NCBI GenBank assembly: GCA_039932715.1
Contig: JBDTPN010000007.1
Location: 1-64,000 of the forward strand
Direction: 5' to 3'
Origin: ZC4RG30 sp039932715
GTDB lineage: Bacteria; Pseudomonadota; Gammaproteobacteria; Steroidobacterales; Steroidobacteraceae
DNA length: 64,000 bases
Shown here: piece after piece, positions 7,943-15,698 of the stretch
How positions within the stretch are numbered: position 1 is the first letter of the stretch
Layout of the letters: the number at the start of each line of letters is the position of its first letter
Translations under genes and position numbers: made by a program
The notes under the pieces: generated by a model
Databases searched by the model: none
Told to the model about the DNA's origin: nothing
Seen by the model: the letters and a program-made list of their open reading frames with translations, nothing else

Positions 7943-8230
7943 ATGAAAAGATTGATGCTGACTGTCGTGTGCAGCGCAATGATGTTGGCGGGTGTGCAGG
8001 TGATCGCAGCCGACAGCATGAGCAAGGACTCCATGGCGAAACCGATGTCAAAGGATGACATGGCCAAACACGATGCAATGATGAAAGACTGCATGACCAA
8101 GCACGAGTCCATGAACAAGACCAACATGACCAAGGACCAGATGATGGGTGCGTGCGACAGCGAGATGAAGATGAAGCACGATGAAATGATGAAGAAGGAT
8201 GCAATGAAGAAGGACGGCGTGGCCAAGTAG
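7943..8230 (+). CDS. Exported Met/Lys-rich pentapeptide MXKDX repeat protein (MrpX-like)
   Basis: The 95-residue precursor starts at the ATG at 7943, preferred over 7937 because AGGAG at 7932-7936 gives proper spacing. A signal peptide (MKRLMLTVVCSAMMLAGVQVIA) is followed by about 73 mature residues that include roughly 16 methionines and 15 lysines, arranged as repeats such as SMSKD, SMAKP and MTKDQ plus two cysteines. Such low-complexity proteins are named MXKDX repeat proteins. In Azospira suillum a Met-rich peptide (MrpX) acts as an oxidisable sink for hypochlorite and is recycled by YedY1/YedZ1. The identical gene neighbours here suggest the same role. A metal-binding role is an alternative. 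Confidence 0.85.
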   Translation: MKRLMLTVVCSAMMLAGVQVIAADSMSKDSMAKPMSKDDMAKHDAMMKDCMTKHESMNKTNMTKDQMMGACDSEMKMKHDEMMKKDAMKKDGVAK

Positions 8231-8244
8231 TCGCGCGGCGCGAT

Positions 8245-8270
8245 CTCCCGGGCATGAGAACGCCCGGGAG
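8245..8270 (+). terminator. GC-rich hairpin downstream of the Met-rich peptide gene
   Basis: A perfect 9-bp stem, CTCCCGGGC (8245-8253) with GCCCGGGAG (8262-8270), and an 8-base loop lie 15 bp after the stop codon. There is no T tract, so termination or mRNA 3'-end stabilisation is an inference. Confidence 0.5.
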
Positions 8271-8337
8271 AGGGGTTCGGGATGAATATCCCGCAGCGAA
8301 AATCCTGCTTGCAGGCCGTCACTGCGTGCGTTATAAA

Positions 8338-8355
8338 CTGAACCATATGGTTCAG
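8338..8355. promoter_or_regulatory. 18-bp perfect palindrome overlapping the arsR-family start codon (probable autoregulatory operator)
   Basis: CTGAACCATATGGTTCAG is a perfect palindrome whose centre contains the ATG start codon (8347-8349) of the ArsR-family gene. The position would let a dimeric repressor block initiation of its own operon. Confidence 0.7.
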
Positions 8356-8712
8356 TATTTGAGCGCCCCCCTTGATGCCTCGTTCGCTGCACTCTCGGAC
8401 GCCACCCGACGGGGCGTTCTGGAGCAGCTTGGACGTGAAGACGCTTCAATTACGCTGCTTGCCGAGAAATTCGACATGACTCTCACGGGCATGAAGAAGC
8501 ACGTCGGCGTTTTGGAGCTTGCGGGGCTTGTCATCACGCAAAAGGTCGGACGCGTGCGGATCTGCAAGCTCGGCCGGCGCGGACTGGAGAAAGAGATGGC
8601 ATGGATCGAGAGCTACCGCCAGCTATGGGATGCGCGCTTCGAAGAGTTGGACAAGGTTGTCGAGAACTTGCAACGTAAGGAGAAGGCCAATGGACGCAAA
8701 AAGAGAGAGTGA
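8347..8712 (+). CDS. ArsR-family winged-helix transcriptional regulator
   Basis: This 121-residue protein starts at the ATG embedded in the 18-bp palindrome. The winged-helix fold is evident: FAALSDATRRGVLEQLGREDASITLLAEKF, then the recognition helix TLTGMKKHVGVLELAGLV and the wing TQKVGRVRICKL. The metal-binding ELCVCDL motif of metal sensors is absent, and it belongs to the type that is paired with SRPBCC/AHSA1 proteins. Its C-terminus overlaps the downstream SRPBCC gene by 23 bp. Autoregulation through the palindrome is likely; the inducer is unknown. Confidence 0.88.
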   Translation: MVQYLSAPLDASFAALSDATRRGVLEQLGREDASITLLAEKFDMTLTGMKKHVGVLELAGLVITQKVGRVRICKLGRRGLEKEMAWIESYRQLWDARFEELDKVVENLQRKEKANGRKKRE

Positions 8713-9226
8713 GCAGACCCCCATGAAGAACGCCACCTCAGTGGAACGCAAGTCCGAACGTGAGCTGGTCGTCACGAGGACCGTCAATGGTTCGGCACGC
8801 ATCGTGTTCAAAGCGTGGACCACGCCCGAGCTGTTCAAGCAGTGGTGGGTGCCGAAGTCATTCGGGCTGTCCCTGCTTTCCTGTGAGATGGATGTGCGTA
8901 TCGGCGGCAGGTACCGCTTGGTGTTCAGCCACGAGGCCTCGACCATGGAGTTCTTCGGCACTTACCTCGCAGTGATTCCGCACTCGCGCCTCGTCTGGAC
9001 CAACGACGAAGGTGATGACGGGAGCGTGATCACCACCGTGACCTTCGAGGAACAGGGCAGCAAGACGCTGTTGGTCGTGCATGACCTTTACCCGTCGAAG
9101 CAAGTTCTCGACGCGGCGATCTCCTCGGGAGCGACGAGCGGGATGCCCGAGACGCTCGAGCAACTGGATGAGTTTCTCGGCAGCCTGGGCGCGACCAGAT
9201 CTCCGGATGGCCAACTGCTTGCCTGA
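8690..9226 (+). CDS. SRPBCC / AHSA1-domain protein
   Basis: The protein has 178 residues from the ATG at 8690, chosen because AAGGAG (8677-8682) lies 7 bases upstream; an ATG at 8723 would remove 11 residues. The hydrophobic-ligand-binding START-like fold is recognisable from VFKAWTTPELFKQWWVPKSFG, EMDVRIGGRYRLVF and MPETLEQLDEFLGSL. Members of this group are encoded directly after ArsR-type repressors and are thought to bind or act on small hydrophobic molecules. The 23-bp overlap implies co-translation with the regulator. Confidence 0.85.
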   Translation: MDAKRESEQTPMKNATSVERKSERELVVTRTVNGSARIVFKAWTTPELFKQWWVPKSFGLSLLSCEMDVRIGGRYRLVFSHEASTMEFFGTYLAVIPHSRLVWTNDEGDDGSVITTVTFEEQGSKTLLVVHDLYPSKQVLDAAISSGATSGMPETLEQLDEFLGSLGATRSPDGQLLA

Positions 9227-9271
9227 ATCTGGGCGCTGGCGACGTGTATGGAATGGTCGCTGAGGGCCCCC

Positions 9272-10105
9272 TCAAGCGGATGGCTGGCGCCGCGGCATGG
9301 CACTCAGGTAAGAGCCAATCAAACAGATCACTATAAAGGCACACACTGAGAACAATCCCCACCTCTGCAAATGCATCAGCCCCAGCGTCAGGTTCAGGGA
9401 CACAAACAAGGTGGTGCCGATGCACGTATAGAAGAAGGTCTTCACAACTATCCCCATCGTGTAAATGCGATCCGCGTGGGTCTGCAGAGGGTTGCGTTTC
9501 TTGCCATTGACACTTCCGAAGATCACCACTGCACCCAATGCGTAGACCAGCGTGACGACGCCCAGATTGGTGAAGCCGCCAAATCCGGGGAAAGGGTGCT
9601 GCCGGATATAGAGCACAAACGCGGCGAACAGAAAATATGTCAGCACTGCGAGGGCAACCACCAGCGGCGAGACGAAGTCGAAGAGCCCGCGGCGTTGCAG
9701 GACGGCCTTGCGCTTCCCGTCCCCCGACGAGGCCCTGAGCATCCTGTTGTATTTCGCGGCGCTGCGGCCAATGAGAAACAGGGGGGCCAACTGCGCCAGG
9801 AGATACCCAAAGATGAGGAGCAGCACCGTTGCCTCGTGCCAGCCCGGGCGCCGCATGTAATTGAAAAACCAAACCAGCAATACCAGGCCGAGCGCCGCGA
9901 TGCCAAAATTCAGCGTGCGGTATCGAGTCGCAAAGTGCGCGGCAGACAGATTCTTGTCGACACCGGGGAACAGCTCCGCGAAGCGCTCTACCGGGAAGCT
10001 TGCGACTCTTTCTCGAACGCGGCTGATCAACAACGCCGGGGCCAGGATTGACCCGGCCACTATCTGGATAGTGAACATTACAAGGAAGGCATGAGTTTCA
10101 TTCAT
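9272..10105 (-). CDS. Multi-helix membrane protein of unknown function, GntR-controlled
   Basis: This 277-residue protein has about seven predicted membrane helices, beginning MNETHAFLVMFTIQIVAGSILAPALL and including GIAALGLVLLVWFFNY, TVLLLIFGYLLAQLAPLFLI, LVVALAVLTYFLFAAFVLYI and a terminal LFSVCAFIVICLIGSYL. No enzyme motif is apparent. Its ATG overlaps the stop of the upstream GntR-family gene (ATGA at 10102-10105), so the two are one unit. In YtrA-type operons the regulated gene is usually an ABC transporter; here a lone membrane protein takes that position. Function unknown. Confidence 0.8.
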   Translation of the reverse strand: MNETHAFLVMFTIQIVAGSILAPALLISRVRERVASFPVERFAELFPGVDKNLSAAHFATRYRTLNFGIAALGLVLLVWFFNYMRRPGWHEATVLLLIFGYLLAQLAPLFLIGRSAAKYNRMLRASSGDGKRKAVLQRRGLFDFVSPLVVALAVLTYFLFAAFVLYIRQHPFPGFGGFTNLGVVTLVYALGAVVIFGSVNGKKRNPLQTHADRIYTMGIVVKTFFYTCIGTTLFVSLNLTLGLMHLQRWGLFSVCAFIVICLIGSYLSAMPRRQPSA

Positions 10106-10500
10106 GGTGCACCTCTCTTTGCCAGCCGTTGTCGGCTGATGGCGCCGGCGAACGCATTGCGGATTTCAGAATCGGTTACGCCGGCCTCGCGCAGCTCGGC
10201 GATCTGCTCGGCGAGCTTGCGCAAGGTCCATTCCTGCAGGTTGAACTTGCAGTTCACCCTGGCCTTGGGATGGATATAAGTGCCGCGGTAGCCCTTGGTT
10301 TCGATGATCGAATCCCGTTCCAGCAGCTTGTAGGCCTTGGCCACCGTCTTGCTGTTTAGTTCCAGATCGTTGGCGAGCTGGCGTATCGACGGCAATGCTT
10401 CGCCCGACTTCAGAACGCCGGCGGTGACTGCGGCCTTGACCTGTTCAATCAGTTGCTCGAACTGGGGCGTCGGACTGTCGATGTCGATGGTGATTTCCAT
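10102..10500 (-). CDS. GntR-family transcriptional regulator (YtrA subfamily)
   Basis: The protein has 132 residues. An N-terminal GntR winged helix (PQFEQLIEQVKAAVTAGVLKSGEALPSIRQLANDLELNSKTVAKAYKLLERDSIIETKGYRGTYI region, residues about 10-75) is followed by a short two-helix C-terminal tail. This is the small YtrA layout, without a large effector domain. It is the first gene of an operon with the membrane protein. A palindrome of the expected type lies 14-37 bp upstream of its start, consistent with autoregulation. Confidence 0.9.
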   Translation of the reverse strand: MEITIDIDSPTPQFEQLIEQVKAAVTAGVLKSGEALPSIRQLANDLELNSKTVAKAYKLLERDSIIETKGYRGTYIHPKARVNCKFNLQEWTLRKLAEQIAELREAGVTDSEIRNAFAGAISRQRLAKRGAP

Positions 10501-10513
10501 CAGAGGCCTTTAA

Positions 10514-10537
10514 TGTACCATGTGAACCAATGGTACA
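10514..10537. promoter_or_regulatory. GntR/YtrA-type operator: TGTACCAT-N8-ATGGTACA
   Basis: A perfect inverted repeat with 8-bp arms and an 8-bp spacer lies immediately upstream of the GntR gene (start 10500). Its position and form fit an autoregulatory operator of the YtrA subfamily. The remaining sequence up to the FMN reductase start at 10698 shows no other gene I can support; an in-frame upstream ATG at 10575 exists. Confidence 0.7.
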
Positions 10538-10697
10538 ACTGGATCAAGGATATTGCAACTAGTGGTTCCCTGCGATGACAAAAGTGCTCTTCAAGAGCGA
10601 TGCCGAGGGCCAGATGAATATCGTCCAGCGGAGAGGCGGACAAATTGTCGTAGCATATGAAGAGCCGTGCGACGAGCACAAATGGAAGTTGCTTCTC

Positions 10698-11258
10698 ATG
10701 ATCATCCTTGCTTTGTCCGGGAGTTTGCGAGCCGCGTCCATAAACTCCGCGCTGTGCAGGGCTTGCTCCCTTCTAGCGCCAGCGGGCACCAGCATCGTTG
10801 TCTATTCTGGCCTGGGGCAGCTGCCGCTGTTTAACGCGGAACTTGAGTCATCTCCACCGCAACAGGTCTTGGAGCTGCGGCGACTAGTTGGCGCAGCAGA
10901 CGCGGTATTAATAGCTAGCCCGGAATACGCGCATGGCCTCTCTGGCCCACTTAAAAATGCCCTGGATTGGCTCGTTGCGTACGAGGGATTCTACGGCAAG
11001 CCTGTTGCAGCTGTGAATACCTCTCCGCGAGCTCACCACGCATATGATTCACTCATCGAGGTGCTCAGGACGATGTCTGCCATACTTATCGAATCCGCGT
11101 CGATAAGTATTCCCCTGCTGGGCAATTGCGTAACAGTGGAATCCATCGTTGCGGCTGACGCAATATCCGCTCAGGTGAAAGGCATGCTCGAGCAGATGCG
11201 GGCACATATGCAGGGTGTTGGCGACGCGCGGCAGCTGTTCCGGCTGGAGTCACCATGA
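10698..11258 (+). CDS. NADPH-dependent FMN reductase family flavoprotein
   Basis: The protein has 186 residues from the ATG at 10698, where the family fold starts (MIILALSGSLRAASINSALC); an earlier in-frame ATG at 10575 would add 41 unconserved residues. The FMN phosphate loop GSLRAAS and the flavin-contact motif SPEYAHGLSGPLKNALDWL are clear. Members reduce FMN, quinones, azo compounds or chromate with NAD(P)H. The first ATG of the next gene follows by 32 bp. The physiological substrate cannot be deduced. Confidence 0.85.
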   Translation: MIILALSGSLRAASINSALCRACSLLAPAGTSIVVYSGLGQLPLFNAELESSPPQQVLELRRLVGAADAVLIASPEYAHGLSGPLKNALDWLVAYEGFYGKPVAAVNTSPRAHHAYDSLIEVLRTMSAILIESASISIPLLGNCVTVESIVAADAISAQVKGMLEQMRAHMQGVGDARQLFRLESP

Positions 11259-11290
11259 TGCACATCACTTACATGTAGGGCCTGGCCGAT

Positions 11291-11860
11291 ATGTCTGATA
11301 CCTGTAGTGATATCGAGAGCGTCGAGCGCGCCGCGCAAACGGCAGGGTGGCGCCGCATCGGGATAGATGGGGTTCATGGATCAGGCAAATCGCATCTCGC
11401 TGAGATGCTCAGTGAAGTGCTGGAGTGCCCACACTTGGAAGTGGAAGACTATCTGCATAAGAATCAGGGAGGCTATGTCGACTTTATCGACTATGCGGCA
11501 CTTGCCTCCGCATTGTCCTCGCTTGCGACTTTTGTACTTTCCGGCGTCTGCCTGCGCGAAGTCCTGGTAAATGCTGGTGCCGACGTGGATGGCAACATCT
11601 ACATCAAGCGAAGTCTTGATGGGATTTGGGTGGACGAGGACCAATGTGTCTTTCCTGATGGCATCGATGCTGCGATAGAGTCGCTGGCCAGAGACCGAGC
11701 GATGGTGTCCCAATATTTTGATGAACCGCCTGAACATGCCGCGCCGCAGGGTGGCGACGACGAGGCGCCGTTTGCCGAGGAGATCATGCGCTACCACGAT
11801 AGCTACATCCCGCAAGACGATGCGGACCTTGTCTTTGAGCGTGATATCAATAACGGCTGA
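11291..11860 (+). CDS. P-loop NTPase, uridine-kinase-like
   Basis: This 189-residue protein has a Walker A motif in GIDGVHGSGKSHLAEML (residues about 23-39), followed by CPHLEVEDYLHKNQGGYVDFIDY. That resembles the acceptor-binding region of the uridine kinase and phosphoribulokinase-like family. The C-terminal half (DEDQCVFPDGIDAAIESLARDRAMVSQYFDEPPEHA) is acidic and not recognised. It lies 32 bp after the FMN reductase on the same strand. Whether it is a kinase of a nucleoside, of another metabolite or only an NTP-binding protein is unknown. Confidence 0.65.
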   Translation: MSDTCSDIESVERAAQTAGWRRIGIDGVHGSGKSHLAEMLSEVLECPHLEVEDYLHKNQGGYVDFIDYAALASALSSLATFVLSGVCLREVLVNAGADVDGNIYIKRSLDGIWVDEDQCVFPDGIDAAIESLARDRAMVSQYFDEPPEHAAPQGGDDEAPFAEEIMRYHDSYIPQDDADLVFERDINNG

Positions 11861-11930
11861 CTTGGTTCAGTCCGCGGTAAACTGGCTGGCTAGTTGTCAG
11901 ACTGAAGAACAATCACATGGTCCTTGAATC

Positions 11931-13373
11931 GTGGCATTAGCCCTGTGGACATTGGCGTGTGTCGCCTTGGCCCTTCTGGTATGGGTATTGTTCCTGCTCA
12001 CGCGGCGCAACCCGCTGCAGTCCGAACTGGACGACGCCCGGACGCTGCTGGCCGTGGGACGCGAGCGAATCGCTTCGCACGAGGCGACTCAGGGCACCTT
12101 GGCCCAGGAGCTAACGGGACTGCGCGATCGTGCGCAGGCGCTGGTTGGCGACAACAGTCGATTGTCCACCCGCCTCGAGAACGTTGAGCAGCAGCTGCGG
12201 GAATTCGAGCAGCTGCGCCGTATGCTGGCGGAGGCTGAGCAGCAGCGGCTCGTCCTTACAACCGACAAGCAGGGGCTAGCGACAGAACGGGACGGACTGC
12301 GCGAGCGGTTGAAAGAACAAAGAGCGTGGATCGAGGAGCAGACAACACAGTTCGGCCAGAAGGTGTTGGCCACTGCCGCACAGCTCATGGAGGACAGGGG
12401 CAAGGCGTTCACCGAAACGAACATAAGTGAGGTCAATGCCGTGGTGGCTCCATTCAAGGAGCAGCTCGACAAGTTCCGCCAGCGCGTCGACCACATCTAC
12501 GATACGGAGAACAACGCCCGCGGTGAATTGAAGCAGCAGATCGTGCAGCTCACGACGCTCAACCAGGAAGTGTCCAGGGAAGCGCACCGACTTACCAATG
12601 CGTTGACGATTACGTCGAAGTCCACGGGCGATTGGGGCGAAACCATCCTCAGGAAAATCCTGGAAGACTCGGGGCTTCGCGAGGGTCGCGAATACAAGCT
12701 GCAGTATTCGGTCACCAGCCAGGAGGGAGAACGACAGCAGCCCGATGCCGTCCTGTTTCTGCCCGGCAATCGGCAGCTGGTGGTGGACTCAAAGGTTTCC
12801 AACAAGTCGTGGACGCAGTATTGCGGCGAAACGGATGAAGAGATGCGCCAGTTACGCCTCAAGGACCACCTTGTATCCCTGCGGGCGCATGTGCGGGGTC
12901 TGGCATCCAGGGATTACGCGCGATCGCCGGATCTCTCGACCGTGGACTTTGTGCTGATGTTCGTGCCGGTGGAAGGGGCGCTGTTGACGGCGTTTTCAGC
13001 TGACGACGCCCTTTATTCCGACGCGTTTCGCAGCAAGATCATCCTGGTCACGCCCAGCACATTGATGGCGGTGGTCAAGCTGGCGGAAGGCCTGTGGACT
13101 CTGCAGACGCGCAAGGAGTCTGCAGACGAGATTGCCGAGGCGGGACGCAAGCTGTACGAGAAATTGACCACGTTCGCGGAGACATTTGTCGAGATTGGCG
13201 ATGCCATCGGCAAGGCTGGCGCGCAGTTCGACAAGGCCAAAGGGCAGTTGACCATGGGTCGGGGTAACGCCATTGGCCTGGCACAGAAGATGGTGCAGCT
13301 GGGCGTGAGTCCGTCGGCAGGCAAGGTCATGCCGGTGGAACTGCTGGGTGGCGGCGAAGACGATGGCGCTTGA
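11931..13373 (+). CDS. rmuC: DNA recombination protein RmuC homologue
   Basis: The 480-residue protein starts at a GTG at 11931. An N-terminal membrane anchor (LWTLACVALALLVWVLFLL) is followed by a long coiled coil to about residue 200 and then the RmuC nuclease-like domain: GDWGETILRKILEDSGLREGREY, QPDAVLFLPGNRQLVVDSKVS and VDFVLMFVPVEGALLTAF. RmuC limits inversions at short inverted repeats; the domain is related to restriction-like nucleases, with D...DSK residues present. Length agrees with the family. Confidence 0.93.
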   Translation: MALALWTLACVALALLVWVLFLLTRRNPLQSELDDARTLLAVGRERIASHEATQGTLAQELTGLRDRAQALVGDNSRLSTRLENVEQQLREFEQLRRMLAEAEQQRLVLTTDKQGLATERDGLRERLKEQRAWIEEQTTQFGQKVLATAAQLMEDRGKAFTETNISEVNAVVAPFKEQLDKFRQRVDHIYDTENNARGELKQQIVQLTTLNQEVSREAHRLTNALTITSKSTGDWGETILRKILEDSGLREGREYKLQYSVTSQEGERQQPDAVLFLPGNRQLVVDSKVSNKSWTQYCGETDEEMRQLRLKDHLVSLRAHVRGLASRDYARSPDLSTVDFVLMFVPVEGALLTAFSADDALYSDAFRSKIILVTPSTLMAVVKLAEGLWTLQTRKESADEIAEAGRKLYEKLTTFAETFVEIGDAIGKAGAQFDKAKGQLTMGRGNAIGLAQKMVQLGVSPSAGKVMPVELLGGGEDDGA

Positions 13374-13665
13374 GCTCGGAGCCATCAGATCTGGTGCCGC
13401 GCTGTCACGTTGCGTTCACTTGGCTACAATCCTCCCCCTGGTGTGGTACAGGGCGGTGGCTACACTTTATCAAGGCCCCGGTTCGTTTGTCCTCGCCAGC
13501 CAGCATGCCGCGGTGGCAAACGAGCCGGTGTTTTCCAACCTCCGGGATACTATTGCCATGGCGAAGCTTGCCAGCAGCGTCAACAGTGCGACCAACCAGT
13601 GGTTAATCAACATGCTGCTGGGCATGCTCAACCTGTGGCGGCAACGCAGGAGCGCCATGGCTTGA
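13348..13665 (+). CDS. Doubtful small ORF between rmuC and the 13676 gene
   Basis: This 105-residue frame overlaps the last 26 bp of rmuC. Its second half (NEPVFSNLRDTIAMAKLASSVNSATNQWLINMLLGMLNLWRQRR) looks protein-like and helical, but the first 35 residues do not, and two other frames are also open across the same stretch. No family is recognised. The 302-bp gap 13374-13675 otherwise shows nothing I can identify; a real gene, if present, may start inside it. Confidence 0.25.
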   Translation: MAAKTMALELGAIRSGAALSRCVHLATILPLVWYRAVATLYQGPGSFVLASQHAAVANEPVFSNLRDTIAMAKLASSVNSATNQWLINMLLGMLNLWRQRRSAMA

Positions 13666-13675
13666 AGGCGCAACC

Positions 13676-13990
13676 ATGAGCGAAGCCGTCGACAACCTTC
13701 ACGCCATCGAAAGCCTGGTTGCCCTGGTGGCTGCGGCGTCGGGGGCCGATGCAGGCGCCGTGATGCAGGCGCAAGCCATCCTGTCAAAGATGGGATTGGG
13801 CAATAAAGCTGTGGGCTACAAGGCGGAAAAACTGCAGCAGGTCAGCGACGGCTTCAACTCGTGGCTGGGCGCGCATAAAGCGGGCCCTGAGTTAAGCGAT
13901 GATGACGTCAGCGCCGCCAGGACCCGCCTCATTCGCGAAATCGAGCACCTGCGCAAGGCGCTGGCGCGCGGCGCCGAGGGCCAGGACTAA
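13676..13990 (+). CDS. Hypothetical small helical protein
   Basis: This 104-residue cytosolic protein begins MSEAVDNLHAIESLVALVAAASGADAGAVMQAQAILSKMG and ends in a charged helix RTRLIREIEHLRKALARG. It is predicted to be almost entirely alpha-helical, with no known motif. The ATG is preceded by AAGGCGC, a plausible ribosome-binding site. It ends three bases before the stop codon of the convergent gene. Function unknown. Confidence 0.55.
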   Translation: MSEAVDNLHAIESLVALVAAASGADAGAVMQAQAILSKMGLGNKAVGYKAEKLQQVSDGFNSWLGAHKAGPELSDDDVSAARTRLIREIEHLRKALARGAEGQD

Positions 13991-13993
13991 GTC

Positions 13994-14884
13994 TCAGCGT
14001 GCAACCACATCCGCGATGTGCAGCAACTCTTCGCAGGTGGCCCGGGCACATTCGACAACCTTGGCGTCGGGCCTTGCGGCCAAGCGTACCTTGATGAAGT
14101 GGTCGCCAGCGGCGGTCAGCATCAGGAAAGCCATCCCACCTTCGGCGGTGGAGTAGGTCCTGATCTTCCACGGCAGGCGAGCCAGCTCGGGATGAACCGT
14201 GTCTTCGTCGCCAATAGGGATGTTGCCGGAGTGAATCTGCAGCACCCTGTCGGCCTCGGCAAACTCGTTGGCGATGTCATCGACATTGAGTCTGACCGAG
14301 CTGCCGCCCTTATACAGGAACACCGTGGCCTCGATGCCGGGGGCGCCGTAAGGTGCGGCGAAACCGCCGCCTGACACATCAGGTGGCATGGATTCGTTGG
14401 CGCCCTGGTAATGCAACCATCCCAGCTGGTAGGGGAGCGCCAGTCCTACATGCGGCTGCACACAGCCAAGAACCGTCAAGGGATTCACTTGCGCCACCGG
14501 CGCGTCAAACTGCAGGAAATAGGGGATACGCTCGGCGATGGCCTGCCCATCCTGGAACCGGATCCGTTCCACCACCACGCGCAGCAGCTCGGCCGCATCG
14601 TCCACGGGTTGTACCCGGTCGACGCGCCACAGCGCATTCTGGAGGCTGGAAAATGCCGTCAGCAGCTGCATTGTGTGCAGGGCGGCGCGTTCGCAGTCGG
14701 GTTCGATGATGTACCAGGGGTCGGTGCGGGAGCCCCTGCCGCCGATGACCGACACCTCGAAACCGAACTCCTTGCGGATGCGTTCGGCGAGATTGATGGA
14801 CTCTGCTATTACCGACTCGGGCTGGCTCATTACCCTCACCCAATTGGGCTCGGTCAAGTTTACCGCGTCGAGGGCTATACTCAT
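13994..14884 (-). CDS. Conserved hypothetical protein (about 296 residues)
   Basis: The protein starts at an ATG at 14884 (MSIALDAVNLTEPNWVRV), 27 bp from the divergent methyltransferase-like gene; the ATG at 14830 (MSQPESVIAES) is an alternative giving 278 residues. It is soluble, with segments such as ESINLAERIRKEFGFEVSVIGGRGSRTDPWYIIEPD, FLYKGGSSVRLNVDDIANEF and TYSTAEGGMAFLMLTAAGDHFIKVRLA, and an alpha/beta pattern. No signal peptide is present. I do not recognise the family. The open frame extends further upstream over the divergent gene, but that part is a shadow. Confidence 0.65.
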   Translation of the reverse strand: MSIALDAVNLTEPNWVRVMSQPESVIAESINLAERIRKEFGFEVSVIGGRGSRTDPWYIIEPDCERAALHTMQLLTAFSSLQNALWRVDRVQPVDDAAELLRVVVERIRFQDGQAIAERIPYFLQFDAPVAQVNPLTVLGCVQPHVGLALPYQLGWLHYQGANESMPPDVSGGGFAAPYGAPGIEATVFLYKGGSSVRLNVDDIANEFAEADRVLQIHSGNIPIGDEDTVHPELARLPWKIRTYSTAEGGMAFLMLTAAGDHFIKVRLAARPDAKVVECARATCEELLHIADVVAR

Positions 14885-14911
14885 AACGTCTGTTTTCCAC
14901 TGGGGGACATC

Positions 14912-15607
14912 ATGAACAACAGTGCTTCCGGACGGCTCGAAGCCGCAGTGACCGACCCGGCGCGACCCGAAGCCGATCGCGTACGCGATGCCGATCGCAA
15001 GCCTCGCGAACTGATTGCACTGACCGGCATGGACGTGGGCGACACCGTCGCTGAGGTCCTGCCTGGCGGTGGTTATTTCACGCGGATTTTCAGCAAGCTG
15101 GTGGGGCCGCAGGGCGTGGTGTACGCCTGGGTGCCGTTCCCGCCGCCCAATGCGCCAGCGGGGGCAAGGGACCTCGCCACACCGATGCGGGCACTGGCAG
15201 CCGATGCGAATTATCCCAACATCAAGGTGGCAAACCTGGATCCGGGCACGCCTCTGCCACAACAAGTGGGTTTCGTCTGGACGTCGCTCAATTACCACGA
15301 TCTGCACAATCGTCCTGATGCCGATCTGGCTGTCGAAAACCGCATGATCTGGAACGCGCTCAAGCCCGGTGGCCTTTACATGGTCATCGATCACGTGGCG
15401 CAGAAGGGATCTGGCCTTCGCGACACCTCGACGCTGCACCGAATCGATCCGGACGTGGTCCTCAAGGAGGTCGCGGCAGCGGGGTTCAAGTTGATCGTCA
15501 AGAGCGACGTGCTGAAGCATTCCGATGACGATCACACGCGGTCGTCACACGAAGTGCCACGCGGCAAGACGGATCAATTCGTTTTCCTGTTCCAGAAGCC
15601 GGCATAG
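14912..15607 (+). CDS. Class I SAM-methyltransferase-like protein
   Basis: The protein has 231 residues. The N-terminal DPARPEADRVRDADRKPRELIALTGMDVGDTVAEVLPGGGYFTRIFSKLVG region matches the methyltransferase-like proteins whose SAM loop reads G-x-G-Y in place of GxGxG. The later blocks VWTSLNYHDLHNR and GGLYMVIDHVA also match these homologues, which are often exported; here no signal peptide is visible. It is divergent from the gene ending at 14884. The substrate is unknown and catalytic activity is not proven. Confidence 0.75.
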   Translation: MNNSASGRLEAAVTDPARPEADRVRDADRKPRELIALTGMDVGDTVAEVLPGGGYFTRIFSKLVGPQGVVYAWVPFPPPNAPAGARDLATPMRALAADANYPNIKVANLDPGTPLPQQVGFVWTSLNYHDLHNRPDADLAVENRMIWNALKPGGLYMVIDHVAQKGSGLRDTSTLHRIDPDVVLKEVAAAGFKLIVKSDVLKHSDDDHTRSSHEVPRGKTDQFVFLFQKPA

Positions 15608-15698
15608 GCCCAAGCCACAATCAGCCGGCCATGGCGCGCGCTCGCGGCTGGAGGATACTGGTGGCGTGCTTACTACCGGCTACCCGTCCCAGCCCGCA

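Noticed and set aside
8347..8712. Metal-sensing ArsR (arsenic or cadmium operon)
   Set aside because: The ELCVCDL metal site is absent and the partner gene is an SRPBCC protein, with no arsenic genes nearby.
14885..15535. Upstream extension of the minus-strand 13994 gene over the methyltransferase-like gene
   Set aside because: It lies antisense to recognisable coding sequence; the ATG at 14884 or 14830 is the likely start.
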